This document shows, piece by piece, positions 1-8,200 of a stretch of DNA of 64,000 nt. The first letter of the stretch is position 1; every line of letters starts with the position of its first letter. This stretch comes from Hydrogenovibrio sp. 3SP14C1 (lineage in GTDB: Bacteria; Pseudomonadota; Gammaproteobacteria; Thiomicrospirales; Thiomicrospiraceae), in assembly GCF_029625905.1 (NCBI RefSeq), contig NZ_JARTLM010000003.1, positions 124,001-188,000 of the forward strand. Reading direction: 5' to 3'. A program made the position numbers and the translations under genes. Below the pieces are notes generated by a model. That model saw only the letters and a program-made list of their open reading frames with translations, had not been told where the DNA came from and made no database searches.

Positions 1-927
1 TTTTTTGTGCATTGAAGAGCTGTCCATATAATGCGCATGATTCTTTTTATGCTCCCCTTCTGGAATTAAAATTTCAATCGGTTGGCCCATGAGTTCATCC
101 GGGGTATACCCAAAACGCTCTAATGCAATTTGATTAAAGTTTTCAATTTTTCCAGTGGCGTCGGTAATGATACAGGCATCCACCATGCTATCTAATGTGG
201 CTTCATAAAGTTCTTTGTTAGCCACCGCTTCTTTTTGCATTCTTAAGACTTTACCCACTAGTCCTGCTTTTTTTCTCATTGCAAAATACAGCATCAAACT
301 AAAAAACAGAATAACCCCTAACGACACGCCTTCATAAAGACCCATTTGTTGAATCAGCTGATTATTTTTCTCGACAGAACGATCAAATTTTTCTTGGTTT
401 ATCGTAATAAGTTGATTTAAAGCTTTTAGGGCGGCTTCATCATTCACAAAAACTTGTTTATCCAACTTTTCAGCGGACCAGTTTTCTTGAACCCCTTTTT
501 TCAACAAGTCATATTTTTGCCAATAACTGTCAAAAGTATTTTGAACTTCCTGGAGCTTGGTTTTCTCTTCAATTGACGTTGCAAGAGCCTTTAAAGCAGA
601 AACGGTTGCTTCAACATTATGATAACGTTTTGAAAGTGATTTGAGGTAGGTAGGTTTTTTTCTTAAAACGGCATTTTTAAAAGCATGGATGAACCCGCCG
701 TAACCCGATTCACGGTAAAGATCCACATACAAAGTTTGTTTGGTCTGATAGACCGTGTATTGTTGCTTCCACTCAGCCTGAAGCCATTTGACACTAAAGA
801 AACCTGCTGCATTAATAACAATAATTAACACAATCAGAACAAACAAAATCAAATTATTCGAAACAATAATCTTTTGCAGCTCTAAAAAAGGATGATGGGT
901 AAAAAATGTTTTTTTGGGCGTTTTCAC
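1..927 (-). CDS. Membrane-bound PAS-domain sensor protein (3' part outside window)
   Basis: Reading the minus strand from a GTG at 927 gives 309 uninterrupted codons to the window edge. Residues about 25-46 and 199-218 are hydrophobic membrane segments. They enclose a periplasmic domain of about 150 residues containing the motif GYGGFIHAFKNAVLR. After TM2 there is a short linker helix and then a PAS domain from about residue 240 (IITDATGKIENFN, RFGYTPDELMG). This is the layout of a transmembrane signal receptor. The output module (kinase, GGDEF/EAL or methyl-accepting) lies beyond the edge, so the class cannot be named. AAGGTGG sits 9 nt before the GTG and supports that start. Confidence 0.75.
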   Translation of the reverse strand, partial: MKTPKKTFFTHHPFLELQKIIVSNNLILFVLIVLIIVINAAGFFSVKWLQAEWKQQYTVYQTKQTLYVDLYRESGYGGFIHAFKNAVLRKKPTYLKSLSKRYHNVEATVSALKALATSIEEKTKLQEVQNTFDSYWQKYDLLKKGVQENWSAEKLDKQVFVNDEAALKALNQLITINQEKFDRSVEKNNQLIQQMGLYEGVSLGVILFFSLMLYFAMRKKAGLVGKVLRMQKEAVANKELYEATLDSMVDACIITDATGKIENFNQIALERFGYTPDELMGQPIEILIPEGEHKKNHAHYMDSSSMHKK

Positions 928-1014
928 GAGAAGCAACCACCTTTTGCAAGTAAGTAAAACTACTACACTAGGACAGTATACATTATTTGTTTTTCTGTAA
1001 GCTATTGAATTTAA

Positions 1015-1051
1015 TCGACAAATACCATCCAAAAAAAATGGTATTTGTCGA
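1015..1051. terminator. Perfect 14-bp inverted repeat downstream of parE
   Basis: TCGACAAATACCAT (1015-1028) and its exact complement (1038-1051) flank a 9-nt loop of CC plus seven A. On the minus strand the T-run is in the loop and not after the stem, so this is not a textbook terminator. It lies between the parE stop and the start of the upstream sensor gene, where parE transcripts would end. Confidence 0.5.
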
Positions 1052-1079
1052 CTAGACTTATCTAACAGTCAAACAAACG

Positions 1080-3044
<1,965 letters not shown>

Positions 3045-3052
3045 TCAACCCT

Positions 3053-3703
3053 ATGCCAAATAGAGATTATCACGCTGAAAGACGTGAATATGGATTTGCT
3101 TCTCTGAGACGAGCAGACTTACATACAGACCCCTTTCACCAATTTTCTGACTGGATGGAAACGGCGCTTGAAAAAACCGAGCAAGATGCTACTGCCATGA
3201 GCATTTCAACGGTCAGCGCAGATGGACAACCTCATAGCCGTATTGTTTTATTAAAAGCGTTCAATTCTGAGGGATTCGTTTTCTATACCCACTATGACAG
3301 TGATAAAGGCCAACAAATCGAACAAAATACAAAAGCCGCTTTATTATTCTTTTGGCCAGAACTAGACCGTCAAATTCGCATTGAAGGCACTCTCCAAAAA
3401 GTGCCTCGCGAAACCTCCGAAGCATACTTTTATAGTCGCCCTAAAGACAGTCAACTGGCGGCATCCATCTCGAACCAAAGTCAACCGGTTGCCAGTCGTG
3501 ACCTATTGGAGGAGAAACTGGGTAATGCAAAATCACAATCTGACGCAACATTAACCTGTCCTGCTCACTGGGGTGGTTACCAACTTAAGCCATGTTATTT
3601 TGAATTTTGGCAAGGGCGCCCCAGTCGGCTACATGATCGTTTTCGTTATCAACGTCTTTCAAAAAACGACCAGGCCTGGCAAATTACTCGGTTAAACCCT
3701 TAA
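3053..3703 (+). CDS. pdxH: Pyridoxamine/pyridoxine 5'-phosphate oxidase
   Basis: FMN-dependent oxidase that converts pyridoxamine or pyridoxine 5'-phosphate to pyridoxal 5'-phosphate, the last step of B6 cofactor supply. The 216-aa length is normal. Family signatures are RIVLLKAFNSEGFVFYTHYDS (split here into RIVLLKAF and FVFYTHYDS, FMN phosphate contacts) and the C-terminal FEFWQGRPSRLHDR substrate/FMN motif. AGGAA lies about 10 nt before the ATG. The end of the gene carries one CCAGGCCTGG copy in-frame. ung starts 26 nt downstream on the same strand, so the two may be co-transcribed. Confidence 0.95.
   Translation: MPNRDYHAERREYGFASLRRADLHTDPFHQFSDWMETALEKTEQDATAMSISTVSADGQPHSRIVLLKAFNSEGFVFYTHYDSDKGQQIEQNTKAALLFFWPELDRQIRIEGTLQKVPRETSEAYFYSRPKDSQLAASISNQSQPVASRDLLEEKLGNAKSQSDATLTCPAHWGGYQLKPCYFEFWQGRPSRLHDRFRYQRLSKNDQAWQITRLNP
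3670..3679. repeat. CCAGGCCTGG palindrome, copy 1 (inside pdxH 3' end)
   Basis: Exact copy of the repeated 10-bp palindrome, 24 bases before the end of the pdxH stop codon and read through as coding sequence. It has no long inverted arms. Confidence 0.9.
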
Positions 3704-3729
3704 TTCAGATGAAAACAATAGAGGCTTTT

Positions 3730-4428
3730 ATGCCGAATCAAAACATCCAATTAGATGAATCTTGGCTCAATGTCATTGGCGAAGAGTTTGAAAAGCCGTA
3801 TATGCAGCAACTTAAAACCTTTTTGTTAGCTGAAAAGGCGGCAGGCAAAGAAATATTGCCCAAAGCTAAGCTTTGGTTTAATGCACTGAACAGTACACCG
3901 TTTGAAGACGTCAAAGTGGTTATTTTAGGGCAAGACCCTTATCCTACGCCTGGCCACGCCCATGGACTGAGCTTCTCTGTACTACCGGACGTCAAACCGC
4001 TGCCTAAATCGTTACTTAATATCAACAAAGAACTGCTGGATGATTTGAACATCGACAATACCCATTGCGGGTATTTACAGCCTTGGGCTGACCAAGGCGT
4101 TTTATTACTCAACGCTGTATTAACAGTAGAAGCTGGCCAGGCTAACGCGCATCAAAATCGAGGCTGGGAACAATTTACCGATGCCATCATTGACGCTTTG
4201 GCAAGCCAGCGCCAAAATATCGTCTTTATTTTGTGGGGTGCTTATGCGCAGAAAAAAGGTAAAATCATCAACCCAGCCCATCACTTAGTCTTAAAAAGCC
4301 CGCACCCGTCGCCTTTATCAGCCTACCGCGGTTTTTTTGGAAGCAAACCTTTTTCCAAAACAAACCAATACCTTTCCGAACATAACCTTCCTCATATAAA
4401 TTGGCAGTTGCCGAATAAAGCCGTTTGA
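3730..4428 (+). CDS. ung: Uracil-DNA glycosylase (family 1)
   Basis: Removes uracil from DNA by hydrolysing the N-glycosidic bond, the first step of base-excision repair. The water-activating loop reads GQDPYPTPGHAHGLSFSV with the catalytic Asp. The Ser-Pro and leucine loop reads HPSPLSAYRGFFG with the catalytic His. The loop has GQDPYP where E. coli has GQDPYH, a variant I recall from actinobacterial enzymes. I start at the ATG at 3730 (232 aa) because GAGG lies 5 nt upstream; the ATG at 3709 has no ribosome-binding site. It is convergent with the motor cluster. Confidence 0.93.
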   Translation: MPNQNIQLDESWLNVIGEEFEKPYMQQLKTFLLAEKAAGKEILPKAKLWFNALNSTPFEDVKVVILGQDPYPTPGHAHGLSFSVLPDVKPLPKSLLNINKELLDDLNIDNTHCGYLQPWADQGVLLLNAVLTVEAGQANAHQNRGWEQFTDAIIDALASQRQNIVFILWGAYAQKKGKIINPAHHLVLKSPHPSPLSAYRGFFGSKPFSKTNQYLSEHNLPHINWQLPNKAV

Positions 4429-4529
4429 TCTAGACGCTCCTCAAAAATGATTTGAAAGCTCTTTTAAGACAAATTAAAACGGTCAACCAACAAACTGACA
4501 ATAGCAATGGCCAACCCCGTTAAGCCTCA

Positions 4530-5207
4530 TTACCGTGTAATCGATTTTTCAAAGGTCGCTGAAATCATTACTTGAACACGTCGATTCTTAGCTTTACCTT
4601 CTGCACTTTCATTAGAAGCAATAGGTCGGTATTTACCATAGCCAGTTACCCCAAATTGAGACTGCGCCAAACCACTTGATTGATAAAGACTTTTCATGAC
4701 ATTCTGCGCGCGCATCGTACTTAAAAACCAATTATTTCTTAATGAGGACTCAGGGGCAATCTGGTCATTATCGGTATAACCGACCACCGATACCTCTGAA
4801 CGCCAACTTAAACTATCCGCATCAGCAATTCTTAAAATCTTGATGGGAATGTCCGATCGACTCAAATGAAATATTTTCAAGGACTGCAATGCCTTGCCAA
4901 GCTGGTTCAATTCAACCTCCAAAGCATCAGACAGTTCATACCCGCCTTTGACGAAGGCTTCTTTATGACTGATATTTATCGAAATACCATTCGCTGTGCG
5001 GGATAAGGAAATATAGTCAGCGCCGGTCATTTCTTGTTCCAAACTAGCATAAGCTTGATCTAACTGGCCTTCCGCCCACTTTTGAACTTGTGAGATTTCC
5101 CCTTTATTAAGCACAATCATCATAATAAAAAAGGTAATCAGCAACGTCACCAAATCGCCAAATGAAAATAACCAGGAAGAGCGAGCTTTTAAAGCCAGAG
5201 CACTCAT
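4530..5207 (-). CDS. MotB-like stator protein with conserved membrane Asp
   Basis: 225-aa inner-membrane protein with one N-terminal membrane helix and a periplasmic OmpA-type peptidoglycan-binding domain. The helix motif WLFSFGDLVTLLITFF aligns with MotB/PomB and keeps the ion-binding aspartate (D18). The OmpA-like domain shows VVGYTDND, LSTMRAQNVM, GVTGYGKYRP and NRRVQVMI. It overlaps the upstream MotB-like gene by 4 nt (ATGA), implying translational coupling and roughly equal synthesis. With the MotA-like gene two places upstream it should form an ion-driven stator or motor. The cargo (flagellum or another envelope machine) is not shown, since no flagellar genes are near. Confidence 0.85.
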   Translation of the reverse strand: MSALALKARSSWLFSFGDLVTLLITFFIMMIVLNKGEISQVQKWAEGQLDQAYASLEQEMTGADYISLSRTANGISINISHKEAFVKGGYELSDALEVELNQLGKALQSLKIFHLSRSDIPIKILRIADADSLSWRSEVSVVGYTDNDQIAPESSLRNNWFLSTMRAQNVMKSLYQSSGLAQSQFGVTGYGKYRPIASNESAEGKAKNRRVQVMISATFEKSITR

Positions 5208-5929
5208 GATTGGCTCCCATTCTGGATCACTTGTGGAATCAGATAAATTTCTACCCGGCGGTTTTTGGAATCATAAGGATCAGATGTTAAAGGATGAAAA
5301 CTGCCATAGCCCGCAATCGAAAATAAAGATTCGGGTAACCCAGAATAAATTTGTAACAAATTCATAATGGCATACGCACGAAACGTACTGAGTTCAAAAT
5401 TACTTTTATATAAAGCGGTTTTCGCTAATGGGGAGGCATCCGTATGACCTTCTATCCGAATTGTAACCTGAAAGGTTTCTCCAGACTTGACAATACTCCT
5501 AACCAACGTTGGATGGTGATTTTGAAATTTTTCTAATTGCAACTGAGTTAAAAAACCGACAAACCGATTGATGTAAGGTAAGTAGCGAGGATTAACTTTG
5601 GCGCGTCCGGAAGCAAACAAGTCTTGTGACGAAAAGACTTCTTCTTGCATCGTAATTTTAATCCCTTTCGACAAGGTATTTTCAATTTGAAGCCAACTCA
5701 TTCCCAAACGTTTCTGTGTTTCCAAAGCATCTAGATACAAGAAATTCACCAGTTTTTGATAATCTCTTTTCGGCTGAGACCCTTCTAATTCAATCAATGT
5801 CGTAATGAGAACAAAGAAAGCCAACAGAGAGGTAAATAACGCAATATAGACCACCTGCCATGACTGATTTCGCTTGATGCGCTGAACCGCCTTCTGGTCT
5901 TCGGCTTGGATTATCGCTTCGGCTTTCAT
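5204..5929 (-). CDS. MotB-like protein lacking the ion-binding Asp
   Basis: 241-aa partner of the adjacent MotB-like protein. The N-terminal helix WQVVYIALFTSLLAFFVLI aligns without gaps with MotB helices (W, Y, T, AFF conserved), but the essential aspartate position is Ala30. There is no acidic residue from position 12 to 46. The periplasmic OmpA-like domain is intact: IRIEGHTDASP, NFELSTFRAYAIM, IAGYGSFHPL and NRRVEIYL. It starts 12 nt after motA and overlaps the next gene by 4 nt. It is not a decayed gene, because the frame is open and the peptidoglycan-binding motifs are complete. I infer a heteromeric B subunit that anchors or gates without carrying ions. Confidence 0.8.
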   Translation of the reverse strand: MKAEAIIQAEDQKAVQRIKRNQSWQVVYIALFTSLLAFFVLITTLIELEGSQPKRDYQKLVNFLYLDALETQKRLGMSWLQIENTLSKGIKITMQEEVFSSQDLFASGRAKVNPRYLPYINRFVGFLTQLQLEKFQNHHPTLVRSIVKSGETFQVTIRIEGHTDASPLAKTALYKSNFELSTFRAYAIMNLLQIYSGLPESLFSIAGYGSFHPLTSDPYDSKNRRVEIYLIPQVIQNGSQS

Positions 5930-5941
5930 TTCAGCCTCCCA

Positions 5942-6769
5942 TTACCCTAAAGAAATTTCTAACTTTTGTTTATTTTTTTCATTAACAAACGCCGTTAGAC
6001 TTTCTCTTAACAGTAAAGGAGACTGTTCTTTTTTCAGCCCTAAAACACCAAACATTAAAATTTCATTTTTAAGCGCTTCCGCATCTGACAGAACTTTTAG
6101 CTTACCGGCAACCGGAATGAAGACAAAATTGGCCAGCAATACCCCATAAAAGGTCGTCACTAACGCCAACCCCATGCCTTGGAGTAAATTACTCAACATA
6201 TCTTCAGACCCGTCACCGGCAGAAGGTGTCCCTGCCCCGCTGACCTGTGTTGTCATCATGATGATTAACCCCATAACCGTTCCCATCATCCCAAAAGCCG
6301 GTGCATAAGAAGCCATATTATTAAAGACATCTTGACACCCAATATGGCGTAACCGCATCGAGTTCAAATGATTTTCTAAACTGGTTGAAAGGTGTTCAAT
6401 ATCGCGATAAACCATCATCTCTGACAAGGCAAAACGCAGAAACTTATCTGAAATTAGATCAATTTCTTTTTCGAGCGCCAGAATACCTTTCTTTTGCTGA
6501 ATATGACTAAGATATATGATTTGTTCAATCGCTTCATTTTCAGAGTCCGGTTCGCTGGCAAAAACTTTAACGAACCCTCGAAAAAAGCAGCCCATTTGAT
6601 TTAACGGGTAATTAATGAAAGTGGCAGCAAACGTGCCTCCAAGAACAACGAGTAACCCCTGCAAGTTAAAGAACGCTGACAGCATTTGTCCTTTTTCAAA
6701 ATCAAACATACTTAGGATTAGAATCAACAACCCCAAGAAAACGCCGATTAATGTTGCAAGTTTACTCAT
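5942..6769 (-). CDS. motA: MotA/PomA-like stator channel protein
   Basis: 275-aa inner-membrane protein with four predicted membrane segments (about 3-22, 32-51, 150-173, 190-217) and a large cytoplasmic loop between the second and third. PomA/MotA signatures are GGTFAATFINYP, ASYAPAFGMMGTVMGL (with the functional proline) and GMGLALVTTFYGVLLAN. It would surround the MotB-type helices and couple ion flow to torque or force. It resembles PomA more than E. coli MotA. It lies 15 nt after the acyltransferase gene and 12 nt before the first MotB-like gene, so it belongs to that transcription unit. The symbol is by family; flagellar function is unproven. Confidence 0.85.
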   Translation of the reverse strand: MSKLATLIGVFLGLLILILSMFDFEKGQMLSAFFNLQGLLVVLGGTFAATFINYPLNQMGCFFRGFVKVFASEPDSENEAIEQIIYLSHIQQKKGILALEKEIDLISDKFLRFALSEMMVYRDIEHLSTSLENHLNSMRLRHIGCQDVFNNMASYAPAFGMMGTVMGLIIMMTTQVSGAGTPSAGDGSEDMLSNLLQGMGLALVTTFYGVLLANFVFIPVAGKLKVLSDAEALKNEILMFGVLGLKKEQSPLLLRESLTAFVNEKNKQKLEISLG

Positions 6770-6784
6770 TAAAATCCTATGTTA

Positions 6785-7525
6785 TCAACGCTCCTTATCT
6801 TCGACTTCTGACTGACGAATACTTGAGTGCGTTAAAAACCATTCCTCTGTTTTTTGGTTAATTTCTGCTACCGTCATCTCTGTCGCATCGAACGGTTCGC
6901 TTATATAAATATCAATGTTGCCAGGCCGTTTAATAAAGCTGTTTTTGGGCCAAAACTCACCCGCATTATGTCCGACCAAGTACACCGGCGCTTTGACTTT
7001 TTGAGCCAGTAAAGCACCGCCCCCTTTAATTTTGGCAAACTCACCAGCGGCAATACGCGTTCCTTCCGGGAAAATAACGACCCAGATACCGTGTTGAATA
7101 CGATCCACACCTTCCTCAACCACTTGCTTAATTGCTTTTCTGCCGGCGTTTCGATCAATCGAAATCGGCGTCAGCATTGCGAGCCCCCAACCAAAAAAAG
7201 GAATTTTCAATAACTCTTTTTTTAAGACAAAGGTTTGCTGCGGGAAAATTGACTGAAATGCCAAGGTTTCCCAAGCTGATTCATGTCTAGCAAGAATCAA
7301 ACCAGGTTGAGCCGCGTCAATTCGGTCTTTACCATGAACGGTATAGGTGACGCCACAAGTGATTTTTAACCACCAGATACAAAACTTTGCCCAGTAATGA
7401 ATAAATTGATAACGAACACGTGCAGAAAAAGGTCTTAATAGCTGCCCTACCAGAGAAAAGAACACCAAAGAAGACAGTTGTCCTACCGTAAACAAAACAG
7501 ACCGAATCAACCAAAAAAATTTCAT
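6785..7525 (-). CDS. plsC: 1-acyl-sn-glycerol-3-phosphate acyltransferase family protein
   Basis: 246-aa membrane-associated acyltransferase, probably adding the second acyl chain to lysophosphatidate in phospholipid synthesis. The catalytic block is RHESAWETLAFQ, the HX4E form found in one proteobacterial PlsC subgroup instead of HX4D. FPEGTR forms the substrate-binding motif. The N-terminus (about 1-50) is hydrophobic. Its ATG overlaps the gmhB stop as ATGA, and motA follows after 15 nt. An alternative is an acyltransferase for lipid A or ornithine lipids; the general family is clear but the acceptor is not. Confidence 0.8.
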   Translation of the reverse strand: MKFFWLIRSVLFTVGQLSSLVFFSLVGQLLRPFSARVRYQFIHYWAKFCIWWLKITCGVTYTVHGKDRIDAAQPGLILARHESAWETLAFQSIFPQQTFVLKKELLKIPFFGWGLAMLTPISIDRNAGRKAIKQVVEEGVDRIQHGIWVVIFPEGTRIAAGEFAKIKGGGALLAQKVKAPVYLVGHNAGEFWPKNSFIKRPGNIDIYISEPFDATEMTVAEINQKTEEWFLTHSSIRQSEVEDKER

Positions 7526-8058
7526 TTTAATAACGCCTCTACTGCTGCCAAAAGATTGTCATACACTGGAACTCCTTGCAAAATTAAATCCTGTTTTGCC
7601 AGGGTTCTTTCTCCCTTACCGGTTTTCACCAATATCGGCTGCATGCCTTTTGCCTTCGCAACTGCAATATCTGCCAAAGTATCGCCGATCATTGGTTGCC
7701 CAGCTAAAGAGCATTGAAACCGATTTTCAATCGCCTGTAGCATGCCGACATTGGGTTTTCGACAAGGTGAATTATCGTCCGCGATATACGGCGAGTAATT
7801 AATCCAGTCGACGGCCACGTTATACTCTGCCAATAACGCAACTAACTTCATGTGCATCGCATGCAAGGTCTCACGAGAATAATACCCTCGACGCACGCCG
7901 GACTGGTTCGTCGCCACTGCCACTGTCCAGCCAGCACGTTTTAATTTAGCAATCGCTTCAAGACTGCCTTTAACAGGATGCCATTCATCCGGATGTTTAA
8001 TATAAGCATCCGAATCTTCATTAATCACACCATCACGATCTAAAACGATTATTTTCAT
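7522..8058 (-). CDS. gmhB: D-glycero-beta-D-manno-heptose 1,7-bisphosphate 7-phosphatase-like HAD enzyme
   Basis: 178-aa HAD-superfamily phosphatase. The nucleophile motif is LDRDGVIN (D7, D9), motif II is ATNQSG, the Lys motif is CRKPNVGM, and the motif IV acid lies in MIGDTLADI. GmhB makes heptose-1-phosphate for the LPS inner core. Canonical GmhB has a zinc loop with three Cys and one His just before the CRKP lysine motif. Here that stretch reads SPYIADDNSPCRKP, so only one Cys remains. The protein may be a zinc-free GmhB or a related histidinol-phosphate-type phosphatase. It is the first gene of the gmhB-plsC-mot cluster. Confidence 0.82.
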   Translation of the reverse strand: MKIIVLDRDGVINEDSDAYIKHPDEWHPVKGSLEAIAKLKRAGWTVAVATNQSGVRRGYYSRETLHAMHMKLVALLAEYNVAVDWINYSPYIADDNSPCRKPNVGMLQAIENRFQCSLAGQPMIGDTLADIAVAKAKGMQPILVKTGKGERTLAKQDLILQGVPVYDNLLAAVEALLK

Positions 8059-8078
8059 TCTTTTGTATCCTAGAAACT

Positions 8079-8118
8079 GACGGTAAAAAGTCGCCAGGCC
8101 TGGCTATTTTTCACCGTC
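8079..8118. repeat. CCAGGCCTGG palindrome, copy 2, with flanking inverted arms
   Basis: The core is 8094-8103. GACGGT at 8079-8084 pairs with ACCGTC at 8113-8118, and A- and T-tracts lie inside the arms, so the element can fold as a long interrupted hairpin. It lies between the glyS terminator and the gmhB start. Confidence 0.8.
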
Positions 8119-8140
8119 ACATTTTCAATGTCCATAAAGC

Positions 8141-8178
8141 AAAACGGACCCAACAGTTTTAAAATCACTGTGGGTCCG
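8141..8178 (-). terminator. Intrinsic terminator after glyS
   Basis: On the minus strand CGGACCCA (with CAGT continuing) pairs with TGGGTCCG, followed by TTTTGCTTT. It begins 23 nt after the glyS stop codon. Confidence 0.8.
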
Positions 8179-8200
8179 CTCTGATCAAACCAATGCGCTA

